Assembly (NCBI GenBank): GCA_045629845.1
Contig: JAZQRZ010000151.1
Coordinates: 1-14,688, forward strand
Length of the DNA stretch: 14,688 nt
Direction of reading: 5' to 3'
Origin: UBA9715 sp045629845
GTDB lineage: Bacteria; Actinomycetota; Coriobacteriia; Coriobacteriales; Eggerthellaceae
Each line of letters starts with the position of its first letter. Position 1 is the first letter of the stretch. The notes below the pieces were generated by a model. The model was given only the letters and a program-made list of their open reading frames with translations. It ran no database searches and was not told the DNA's origin. Positions 1 to 6,989 of the stretch are shown here, one piece after another. Position numbers and translations under genes: made by a program.

Positions 1-143
1 CGCGCACTACAGCAGCGCCTAACCATGACCATTATCGCCTTCTTTTCACCCTAAAGAAACAGACAAATCATCGTATTTCGAGCTAGCTGAAACTCGCTTC
101 TACAAACCAAATACCCAAAAGCAGCAATCCCTTTTGCACAGTG

Positions 144-692
144 TTATTTCTTAACGATATCGTACACGATTCGAGCCACATACTCGGGAGGTTCTTCCAT
201 ACCGCGACTAGTCCAAAGCGTATACACGTTGACCAAGGCACCCGAATAGTAATACATGGCATAGTGTCGATCCAAACCTGAGGTAGACCCTGCAAGGTAC
301 GTCTCGAAGTAGTAATTCATACCATCTTGCAGGATTGAAGTCAGGTTAGCCTCGATAAGTCGCTCTGCAAACGTACGATAACTCTTGAAGTATTCAAAAC
401 CGAACAGGATGATTTCATATGATCGCGAGCTGTGGTTCGGATACTTCTCAAGCGCCTCCTGGCGGAATTTGTCAGCTAACAAGCGCATGTACTGCCTTAG
501 AATATCCCGCTTCGACTGGAAATTCCGATAGTAAGCCATCCGGGAAAAACCAGCCTCCTTGCAAATATCAGTCACGCTAATGGCATCGAGCTCGCGTTCA
601 TCCATTAAGCGAAGCAGCGCCTCGGCAAGACATTGTTTTGCGAACTGATTCGACTGATTCGCGGAAGAATTCTCTTCTGTTGTCATCTCCAT
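144..692 (-). CDS. TetR/AcrR-family transcriptional regulator
   Basis: A 182-residue protein with an N-terminal TetR helix-turn-helix at about residues 37-61 (segment ISVTDICKEAGFSR followed by YYRNF and a KRDIL helix start). This arrangement is typical of the family. The C-terminal half is helical and rich in aromatic residues, as in the small TetR proteins whose ligand domain is poorly conserved; the ligand cannot be read from it. The start is ATG at 692, preceded by a weak GGTGA; a second ATG two codons later is also possible. The gene is divergent from degV, and the shared 195-nt intergenic region carries tandem palindromes next to degV. It therefore probably represses degV and perhaps itself; that link is inference. 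The family call is secure, the regulon is not. Confidence 0.9.
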   Translation of the reverse strand: MEMTTEENSSANQSNQFAKQCLAEALLRLMDERELDAISVTDICKEAGFSRMAYYRNFQSKRDILRQYMRLLADKFRQEALEKYPNHSSRSYEIILFGFEYFKSYRTFAERLIEANLTSILQDGMNYYFETYLAGSTSGLDRHYAMYYYSGALVNVYTLWTSRGMEEPPEYVARIVYDIVKK

Positions 693-825
693 AATTCACC
701 ATTCTTCTGATACAGACTGGTCCCTTTTGTAACGGCAATCCGAACAAAACAGCTTCATTTGTCACAGTTCATCAGCGCAACCATTGCCCCATAGCAAAGC
801 ACGTGATAACTTTTCGCTTCGTATT

Positions 826-854
826 GTTACACATGTAACGGTTACATTTGTATC
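826..854. promoter_or_regulatory. Tandem palindromic operator candidate before degV
   Basis: Two 14-bp dyads stand one base apart. The first, 826-839, is GTTACA-CA-TGTAAC, a perfect inverted repeat with a 2-bp centre. The second, 841-854, is GTTACA-TT-TGTATC, with one mismatch. They lie 34-62 bases before the degV start and overlap a weak promoter-like pair (TTGTTA at 824, TTGTAT at 848, spacing 18). Dyads of this size next to a divergent tetR gene are typical TetR-family operators, so binding by the neighbouring regulator is a reasonable inference. A single half-site (TGTAAC, 728-733) also occurs on the tetR side. Confidence 0.5.
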
Positions 855-887
855 ACCTAATAGCGCAAGACCTCAAGGATTCACGAT

Positions 888-1730
888 ATGTCAATAATCA
901 TCGTCACTGACTCCGCCTCAGACATTAACCAGGACGAGCTGCAAAACGTCGTTGTTTTACCCATGACCGTCACCATTGATGGCAGGGCGTATCGCGACGG
1001 CATCGATATCACCAAAGACGAGTTCTACCGTCTCCTTAAATCTAGCGACAACGCCCCTGTTTCAAGCCTTATCAGTCCCTTTCAGTTCCAGGAAACGTTT
1101 AACGCTATCGAAGAAGCAGGCGACGAAGTAATAGCCATCACGGTATCTTCCGAACTATCCGGAACCTATCAAAGCGCAAGCGCTGTTGCAGAAGGCCGCA
1201 AAGGCGTTTCTGTCATCGACTCACAGCAAGTTGCAGGCGCGCAAAAGCTTCTTGTTCTGCGCGCACTTCAGCTTATTCTTCTTGGCCTTCCCCGCGAAGA
1301 AATCGTCAAAGAGCTCGAAGAAGAAAAACAGCGCATCGTGATTTATGCGGCTATTGATACGCTTGATTACCTTCTTAAAGGTGGCAGAATTTCAAAAACG
1401 AGTGCCCTGATTGGGGGCGTTGTCGGCATCAAACCCATCCTTACCCTTGAGGAAGGAAAACTAATCTCTATCGGAAAAGCCCACGGAAGCAAAAAGAGCC
1501 ACGCTTTCCTTAACCAGAAAATCCAGGAAGTGGGAGGCATCGATTTCAGCATGCCATACGCTGTGGGCTATTCAGGAACATCCAAGTCAAACCTTCAGAA
1601 GTATTTGGATAGCAATAAGGAAATACTTGAATCCGTTCCCCATAGCCCCGACATTGTACAAATCGGAAGCGCTGTCGGCACACACGCAGGTCCTGGCACC
1701 GTACTGGTTACCTTCTTCCGCAAGTCATAG
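888..1730 (+). CDS. DegV-family fatty-acid-binding protein (FakB-like)
   Basis: A 280-residue cytosolic protein, the usual length for DegV proteins. It shows the family landmarks: TDSASD at residues 7-12, the serine pair of the VSSLISP segment near 58-64, SSELSGTYQS near 87-96, the KGGRIS segment, and GTHAGPG close to the C-terminus. Family members bind a fatty acid in a deep pocket. In Firmicutes some act as FakB, presenting the acyl chain to the kinase FakA to form acyl phosphate. No fakA is visible here, so that role is inferred. The ATG at 888 has an AAGGA ribosome site 8 nt upstream. The gene stands alone, divergent from tetR and followed by a strong hairpin, so it is probably a single-gene unit under TetR control. 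Confidence 0.92.
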   Translation: MSIIIVTDSASDINQDELQNVVVLPMTVTIDGRAYRDGIDITKDEFYRLLKSSDNAPVSSLISPFQFQETFNAIEEAGDEVIAITVSSELSGTYQSASAVAEGRKGVSVIDSQQVAGAQKLLVLRALQLILLGLPREEIVKELEEEKQRIVIYAAIDTLDYLLKGGRISKTSALIGGVVGIKPILTLEEGKLISIGKAHGSKKSHAFLNQKIQEVGGIDFSMPYAVGYSGTSKSNLQKYLDSNKEILESVPHSPDIVQIGSAVGTHAGPGTVLVTFFRKS

Positions 1731-1803
1731 GAACAAATCTCGGCTTGGCCTACAGGCAAAAGGTGTTGTCCCCTTTAATCATTAAATCGTCCCCTAAATC
1801 GAA

Positions 1804-1833
1804 TTGGGCTGGAAACCTTGGTTTCCAGCCCAA
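1804..1833. terminator. Bidirectional terminator-like hairpin between convergent genes
   Basis: A perfect 14-bp inverted repeat (TTGGGCTGGAAACC, TT centre, then its complement) lies between the degV stop (1730) and the end of the reductase (1867). The innermost pairs will open to give a normal tetraloop or larger. T-runs after the stem are weak on both strands, so termination may rest mainly on stem stability. Its position between two converging genes suggests it serves both. Confidence 0.7.
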
Positions 1834-1866
1834 CTATTAAGACTCATTTCACGCAGAAGCTCTTCG

Positions 1867-2970
1867 TTAGCCAATAACTTCGGCAGCACGCTTAAGCTCT
1901 TCGACAATAGAAATGTTTTGAGGACACGCTGCTTCGCAAGCATAGCACTGAATACATGCACTGGGCTTCTGCTTACCTGAACTGGCGTTAAGCCACTCTT
2001 GCACGTGACGACCAAACATAATGTCAGCGTTCAAGGCCAAGAACGAGGCAGAGATTCCAACATCCTGCGGACAAACCTTGGCACAATAATTGCAAGCCGT
2101 GCACGGAATTAGATCAAAGCTATTCAAGGCAGCCTGAGCAGCATCGATAACCTTCATTTCTTCAGGCGTCAAACCCGTAAAGCCCTTTAATGCTGCAATG
2201 TTATCGCGCATCTGTTCCATCGAATTCATACCCGAAAGAATCGTGATGATGTTTGGCTGACTTGCCACAAAACGCAATGCCCATGCAGCAGGTGACGCAT
2301 CGCCCGCATCGGCAAATACCTTCTTCACGTTGTCAGGCGGCTCAGCAAGCAAACCACCACGTAACGGCTCCATCACTGTAACGGGCACGTTGTGTTTAGC
2401 AGCAACTTCCAAGCAGGCACGGCTTTGATTAATGGGATTTTCCCAGTCAAGATAGTTCACTTGCAGTTGAACAAATTCGGTTTCAGGATGAGCTGTCAAA
2501 ATCTCATCCAGTTCTTCGGCAGTGCCATGATGCGAAAAACCAATGTGGCGAATAAGACCTTCAGCCTTTTTCTGCGCCACAAAATCCCACATGCCAAAGT
2601 CATCGAAGACATGCGTGCGCGCACCACCCGTCATGTGCAGCAGATAGTAGTCAAAATACCCTGCACCTGTACGCTCAAGCGATTGATAGAAATGCGACTG
2701 AGCCTCTTCAGGCGTCTTGCATCCCATCCATGAAATACCCTTGGTAGCCAACTGATAGCTTTCGCGCGGATGACGCTGAACAAGCGTCTTAGCTGTAATC
2801 TCTTCGCTACCGCCGTACACCCATGCAGTGTCAAAGTATGTGAACCCGGCAGCCAAGAACTCATCGACCATCTCGCAAATAAGATCATAATCAAACGAGC
2901 CGTCTTCAAGTCGGGGCAAACGCATAAGCCCAAACCCTAACTTGCCAATCTCTTCACCTAAATAGCCCAT
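1867..2970 (-). CDS. Aldo/keto reductase with C-terminal 2x[4Fe-4S] ferredoxin domain
   Basis: A 367-residue protein from the chosen start. The N-terminal two thirds is an aldo/keto reductase barrel: GFGLMRLPR near residues 12-20, and the catalytic tetrad visible as Asp47 and Tyr52 (FDTAWVY), Lys77 (ATKG) and His112 (LLHM). The C-terminal part carries two CxxCxxCxxxCP clusters, with Cys at 290, 293, 296, 300 and at 339, 342, 345, 349, predicted to hold two [4Fe-4S] centres. This layout is known from clostridial and other anaerobic reductases thought to link NAD(P)H or ferredoxin electrons to a carbonyl substrate; the substrate is unknown. The ATG at 2970 was chosen over an upstream GTG at 2997 because GAGAGG lies 8 nt before it and the barrel begins there. 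The gene is divergent from the symporter and convergent with degV. Confidence 0.93.
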   Translation of the reverse strand: MGYLGEEIGKLGFGLMRLPRLEDGSFDYDLICEMVDEFLAAGFTYFDTAWVYGGSEEITAKTLVQRHPRESYQLATKGISWMGCKTPEEAQSHFYQSLERTGAGYFDYYLLHMTGGARTHVFDDFGMWDFVAQKKAEGLIRHIGFSHHGTAEELDEILTAHPETEFVQLQVNYLDWENPINQSRACLEVAAKHNVPVTVMEPLRGGLLAEPPDNVKKVFADAGDASPAAWALRFVASQPNIITILSGMNSMEQMRDNIAALKGFTGLTPEEMKVIDAAQAALNSFDLIPCTACNYCAKVCPQDVGISASFLALNADIMFGRHVQEWLNASSGKQKPSACIQCYACEAACPQNISIVEELKRAAEVIG

Positions 2971-3054
2971 GTTCACATCCTCTCTCACGCATGTCACCGT
3001 AGTCAGTTTAGCGTAGATGACCTGTAAATAATGACCAATAACAATAACGTTACC

Positions 3055-3094
3055 CTCTCATTGCTTCGAAATTGCAAATCATGTTGAATGAGAG
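3055..3094. promoter_or_regulatory. Inverted repeat upstream of the symporter promoter
   Basis: CTCTCATT at 3055-3062 is matched by its exact complement AATGAGAG at 3087-3094, with a 24-nt spacer. The repeat lies in the 208-nt divergent region between the reductase and the symporter, 29 bases upstream of the symporter -35 box. It could be a regulator site spanning about four helical turns, or chance. No regulator is encoded beside it. Confidence 0.25.
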
Positions 3095-3122
3095 AGATTG
3101 TGCTCCTCATCAGGGAAAAGTG

Positions 3123-3151
3123 TTAGACTCATCAATTCACGCCATTATATT
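3123..3151 (+). promoter_or_regulatory. Sigma-70/SigA-type promoter of the symporter gene
   Basis: TTAGAC (3123-3128) and TATATT (3146-3151) are separated by exactly 17 bases and match the TTGACA/TATAAT consensus at four and five positions. The -10 box ends 27 bases before the ATG. An AAAGGAG ribosome site (3159-3165) follows. Confidence 0.6.
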
Positions 3152-3178
3152 TTACGTTAAAGGAGCGTTTGACAACGC

Positions 3179-4597
3179 ATGCTTGAAATATTGTCTGCCA
3201 TCGACGGTATCGTGTGGGGGCCAGCAATGATAGCCCTCCTACTCGGGTCTCACATCTTTCTAACAATCAGAACTGGGTTCATTCAGCGCCGCATACCCCA
3301 AGCCATTCGCATGTCATGGGCCAATGAAAAAAACGCTGAAGGAGACATCTCTAACTTTGGGGCGCTTTCAACAGCACTTGCAGCCACCATTGGCACTGGT
3401 TCTATCGTTGGTGTTGCCACGGCCATTTTAGCAGGCGGACCAGGTGCGGTGCTCTGGATGTGGATTGCCGGCATCTTCGGTATCGCAACAAAATATGCCG
3501 AAGTGTTCGTTTCTATCAAATACCGCGTAAAGGACCACAACGGTGAAATGCTAGGCGGCGCAATGTACGCTTGGGAACGTGCATTTGCTAAAGACGGGAA
3601 AACACCTGTCCCAGCCAAAATAATGGCTGTCTTATTTGCACTTTTTGCCGCTATCGCTGCCATTGGCACTGGAAGCGCAGTTCAAGCAAGTGCTATGACA
3701 GGCATCATTACATCAAACATATCAGTACCTCAGTGGGTTATCGGTCTTGTAATCGTATTTCTTTCCGGCATTGTTATCCTGGGCGGCGTAAAGAAGATTT
3801 CAGGAGTCTGCGAAAAGCTCGTGCCTATCATGGCGGTTGGATACGCCCTTGGTTGTATCGTAATCCTGATTATGAACGCACCGTTCATCCTGCCCGCACT
3901 CTGGGAAATCGCCACATGCGCCTTCACTCCCCGTGCGGCATTTGGTGGAGCAGTCGGAAGCGGTATTTTAGTTGCCTTGCAGTTCGGTTGCGCACGCGGC
4001 TTGTTCAGCAATGAAAGTGGTCTTGGCTCGGCCCCCATCATTGCTGCGGCAGCTCAGACACGCAATCCCGCACAACAAGCACTTGTCGCTATGACTGGCA
4101 CCTTCTGGTCAACCGTTGTTATCTGCCTACTAACGGGTATTGTGCTTGTATCAACCATGCTTGCCTATCCTGAAATACAGGAAGTCATCTTGGCAGACCC
4201 AACAATATTTACAGGCGCACAGCTCTCTTCAATCGCATTTTCAAAGATACCTATTATCGGAACACCCATCTTGGTACTTGGTATGGTGGCGTTCTCGTAT
4301 TCAACCATTTTAGGATGGAGCTACTACGGCAGCCGCTGCACCGCCTACCTCTTCGGAAAACGCGGTGTACGCCCCTATCAGGTCATTTATGTACTCGTGG
4401 CGTTCTTGGGTTCAATTGGTATTGGCGACTCGGTCTGGCTTATTAGCGACATAGGAAACGCACTTATGGCAATTCCCAACATCATCGTTGTATTGGCGCT
4501 TTCAGGCCTGGTTGCACGCGAAACAAAGCATTACATTTACGAAGACAACTTGGACGAACCTTCGAACGACGAAATACCAACCATTATGAACAAGTAA
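3179..4597 (+). CDS. AGCS-family sodium:alanine/glycine symporter
   Basis: A 472-residue, strongly hydrophobic protein with about ten to eleven membrane segments, the usual size for the alanine or glycine:cation symporter family. The family signature is clear at residues 86-101 (GGPGAVLWMWIAGIFG), preceded by the LAATIGTGSIVGVATA stretch of the substrate and sodium site and later by the FSNESGLGSAPI segment. It should import a small neutral amino acid with sodium across the cytoplasmic membrane; which one cannot be read. ATG at 3179 is the only sensible start, although the AAAGGAG site is 13 nt away, longer than usual. It has its own promoter. Its stop is only 4 nt from the stop of the convergent cobA-hemD gene, with no terminator between. 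Confidence 0.95.
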   Translation: MLEILSAIDGIVWGPAMIALLLGSHIFLTIRTGFIQRRIPQAIRMSWANEKNAEGDISNFGALSTALAATIGTGSIVGVATAILAGGPGAVLWMWIAGIFGIATKYAEVFVSIKYRVKDHNGEMLGGAMYAWERAFAKDGKTPVPAKIMAVLFALFAAIAAIGTGSAVQASAMTGIITSNISVPQWVIGLVIVFLSGIVILGGVKKISGVCEKLVPIMAVGYALGCIVILIMNAPFILPALWEIATCAFTPRAAFGGAVGSGILVALQFGCARGLFSNESGLGSAPIIAAAAQTRNPAQQALVAMTGTFWSTVVICLLTGIVLVSTMLAYPEIQEVILADPTIFTGAQLSSIAFSKIPIIGTPILVLGMVAFSYSTILGWSYYGSRCTAYLFGKRGVRPYQVIYVLVAFLGSIGIGDSVWLISDIGNALMAIPNIIVVLALSGLVARETKHYIYEDNLDEPSNDEIPTIMNK

Positions 4598-4601
4598 CGC
4601 T

Positions 4602-6104
4602 CTAACGCGCGGCAAATTGACGAACGATTAACTCGGTCAAACTATCCATCGTAGCCGTGTCGGACATCCACGTGTTCATGCCAAAGCTTTCAGCGGTTGC
4701 GCGCGTCTTTTCACCAATGCAGGCAGCCTGAATCTTCGCAAAATCTAAGTCAGGATTCGCCTGAACAAAGGCACGGACCCCCGATGAACTAGTAAAGGCA
4801 ACGCAGAAAATGCGACCCTTTTCAAACTGCGAAGCGAAATCAACCAAGCTATCTGCAAGGTGCACCGTGTCATACGTTGGCACATCATCAACCGAAAAAG
4901 CCGAAAGCGCATCAACCAGTTCGCGATTACCAATCTTTGCACGCGGAATCAAAATGCTTTCGCCTGGCTGTGCCGCTGCAGCAAGCGCTGCCCCCAGTGC
5001 CTCACCCGTAGCTTCGGCAGGAACCAAGTCGGCAAGGTAACCCTGCTTACGCAATTCAGCCGCAGTGCCCTGACCAAGTGCTGCAAACTTGCCCTTAATA
5101 CGACGCTGATCAATACCTGCCTCTACCATCTTGTCAAAGAAGATTCGTACACCGGAAGGGCTGGTAAACACAAGCCAGTCATAATTAGAAAGACCATCAA
5201 AAGCCTGGTCAAGCGCCTTATTGTCTTCGATTGGAACGGTTGCAATTGCTGGCATTTCGATTACTTCAGCCCCAAGCGTACGTAAACGATTAGCCATAGT
5301 GGAAACCAATTCAGCGGGGCGCGTTACAACCACCTTGCAGCCTGCAAGCGGCAGCTTTTCGTACCAACCAAACTGATCCGCCAATGCACTGACGCCACCC
5401 ACCACAATGATAGCGGGCGCAACAATCTGTGCCTTTTCCGCTTCTTCAGCAAGTGTTGCAACCGTAGCTACCACGCGCCTTTGACCAGCCGTTGTACCTT
5501 CCTGCAACACTGCCGCTGGCGTATCACCACTCATACCCGCGCCCTGAAGGCCAGCCATGATATCGGGAAGTGAACGAACACCCATAAGGAACACGAGCGT
5601 TCCCTTTGTACGTACCAGCGCTTCAAAATCAATATCGTAATCAGCACCAGCACGCTTATGACCAGTAATAATATGCAACGACGACGTGAAGTCGCGATGA
5701 GTAACAGGAATGCCGTTGTAAGCAGGAACAGCAATGGCTGAAGTAATGCCAGGCACCACTTCGTAGGGCACGCCATGTTCGACCAGAAGCTCGAGCTCTT
5801 CGCCGCCGCGACCGAACATAAACGGATCGCCGCCCTTCAGACGCACGACCTTGTTGCCTGCCAACGCTTCATCAAGAAGCACCTGACTAATCTGTTCTTG
5901 CGGCATCGTATGGTTGGCAGCGCGCTTTCCTACATCGATTGTACGTACACCACGCGGAACGCATGACAGCACGCCATCACCCACCAGCGCATCGTAAACC
6001 ACCACATCAGCCTGTTGCAGCACGTCATAGCCCTTACGGGTAAACAATCCTGCATCGCCAGGACCAGCACCAACCAGCCAAACTTTACCTACAGACTTGC
6101 TCAT
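4602..6104 (-). CDS. cobA-hemD: Uroporphyrinogen-III C-methyltransferase / uroporphyrinogen-III synthase fusion
   Basis: A 500-residue bifunctional enzyme. Residues 1 to about 248 are CobA (SUMT): VGAGPGDAGL at 11-20, VRLKGGDPFMFGRGGEE at 87-103, PGITSAIAVPAY near 118-129 and the PVTHRD segment. This half uses S-adenosylmethionine to methylate uroporphyrinogen III at C2 and C7, giving precorrin-2. Residues from about 252 to 500 are HemD, starting at GCKVVVTRP and including the VFTSPSGV motif; it closes hydroxymethylbilane into uroporphyrinogen III. The fusion therefore makes and directly consumes uroporphyrinogen III, and is known in several Firmicutes and Actinobacteria. The ATG overlaps the hemC stop in ATGA, with GAAGGGGAG upstream, so translation is probably coupled. 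It is the last gene of the minus-strand train. Confidence 0.95.
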   Translation of the reverse strand: MSKSVGKVWLVGAGPGDAGLFTRKGYDVLQQADVVVYDALVGDGVLSCVPRGVRTIDVGKRAANHTMPQEQISQVLLDEALAGNKVVRLKGGDPFMFGRGGEELELLVEHGVPYEVVPGITSAIAVPAYNGIPVTHRDFTSSLHIITGHKRAGADYDIDFEALVRTKGTLVFLMGVRSLPDIMAGLQGAGMSGDTPAAVLQEGTTAGQRRVVATVATLAEEAEKAQIVAPAIIVVGGVSALADQFGWYEKLPLAGCKVVVTRPAELVSTMANRLRTLGAEVIEMPAIATVPIEDNKALDQAFDGLSNYDWLVFTSPSGVRIFFDKMVEAGIDQRRIKGKFAALGQGTAAELRKQGYLADLVPAEATGEALGAALAAAAQPGESILIPRAKIGNRELVDALSAFSVDDVPTYDTVHLADSLVDFASQFEKGRIFCVAFTSSSGVRAFVQANPDLDFAKIQAACIGEKTRATAESFGMNTWMSDTATMDSLTELIVRQFAAR

Positions 6105-6988
6105 AGCAACTCCCCTTCACCTGCACGCAAGCTATCGGCTAGTCCGCAAGCCAACGCCACTGCATCTTCAACCGCACCTTGCACATGGCCCCGATAGGCC
6201 TTTTGCGCTTCTTCATCAACATACAAACCGGCAAGCACCAATGCACCATCAACCAATTGCGCATGAGCAGCAATCGGCGACGAACAACCGCCGTCCAAAC
6301 GCGCCACGAACGCACGCTCAGCTGTTACGCAAGCAGCTGTCTCAGCATCAGCAAAGCCATCAAACAGTGACGGCTGAGCATCGGTACACCCCTGCACTGC
6401 CAGCACGCCCTGACCTGCCGACGGAATAACTTCATCGACCGACAAATAACGCCCAATACGATGAGCAAGCCCCATGCGCTTTAAACCAGCTGCTGCCAAC
6501 ACAAGCGCACCATAGCCACCTTCATCAAGCTTGCGCAAACGCGTTTGCAAGTTGCCACGCACACTTTCAAACGTGGCTTGCGGGAACAGTGCCTTCAGCT
6601 GTATTTCGCGACGACGAGAAGACGTACCCAAAGGTTTTGACCAATCGGGTTCGCTTGCCCCTTCAGGAAACACCAGAACATCGCGCGGATCTTCGCGCTT
6701 TGAAAAGCAAACCAACGGCAAGTCTTCAGGAACTTCCATGGGAAGATCTTTGCAGCTGTGCACGGTGTAATCGCATTCACCTGCACGCAATGCTGCATCA
6801 AGCTCTTTAACAAACAGACCCTTGCCGCCAATTTGATCAAGGCGGCGATCCAAAATCTTGTCGCCCGTCGTCTTAAACGTTGCAAGCTGCACATCGCTTC
6901 CAGGATGCGCTTCCTGTAAAAACGCCATGACCATACGAGCTTGTACCACCGCAAGCTTGCTGTCGCGGCTGCCAATAATCGTTTTCAA
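6101..6988 (-). CDS. hemC: Hydroxymethylbilane synthase (porphobilinogen deaminase)
   Basis: A 295-residue cytosolic enzyme that condenses four porphobilinogens into hydroxymethylbilane. Landmarks: IIGSRDSKLA at the N-terminus, GGKGLFVKELD near 54-64, catalytic Asp81 in VHSCKDLP, GTSSRRR near 121-127, VRGNLQTRL near 143-151, and the cofactor-carrying Cys235 in LDGGCSSPIA. The length is normal. The start is TTG at 6988: the open frame runs on upstream to 7294, but that part lies inside hemA-sirC and shows no HemC homology, and AGAGG stands 9 nt before the TTG. The gene begins one base after the hemA-sirC stop and its own stop overlaps the cobA-hemD start. These contacts suggest coupled translation of the three genes. 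Confidence 0.95.
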   Translation of the reverse strand: MKTIIGSRDSKLAVVQARMVMAFLQEAHPGSDVQLATFKTTGDKILDRRLDQIGGKGLFVKELDAALRAGECDYTVHSCKDLPMEVPEDLPLVCFSKREDPRDVLVFPEGASEPDWSKPLGTSSRRREIQLKALFPQATFESVRGNLQTRLRKLDEGGYGALVLAAAGLKRMGLAHRIGRYLSVDEVIPSAGQGVLAVQGCTDAQPSLFDGFADAETAACVTAERAFVARLDGGCSSPIAAHAQLVDGALVLAGLYVDEEAQKAYRGHVQGAVEDAVALACGLADSLRAGEGELL

Positions 6989-6989
6989 C

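Noticed and set aside
1..32. Possible start of another minus-strand gene (ATG at 32 with AAGAAGG 5 nt upstream)
   Set aside because: Only ten codons are visible and the encoded residues match nothing I recognise; too short to support.
116..136. Hairpin CAAAAG/CTTTTG after the tetR stop as a terminator
   Set aside because: The stem is only 6 bp, AT-rich and without a clear T-run; it may still help end tetR transcription, but the evidence is weak.
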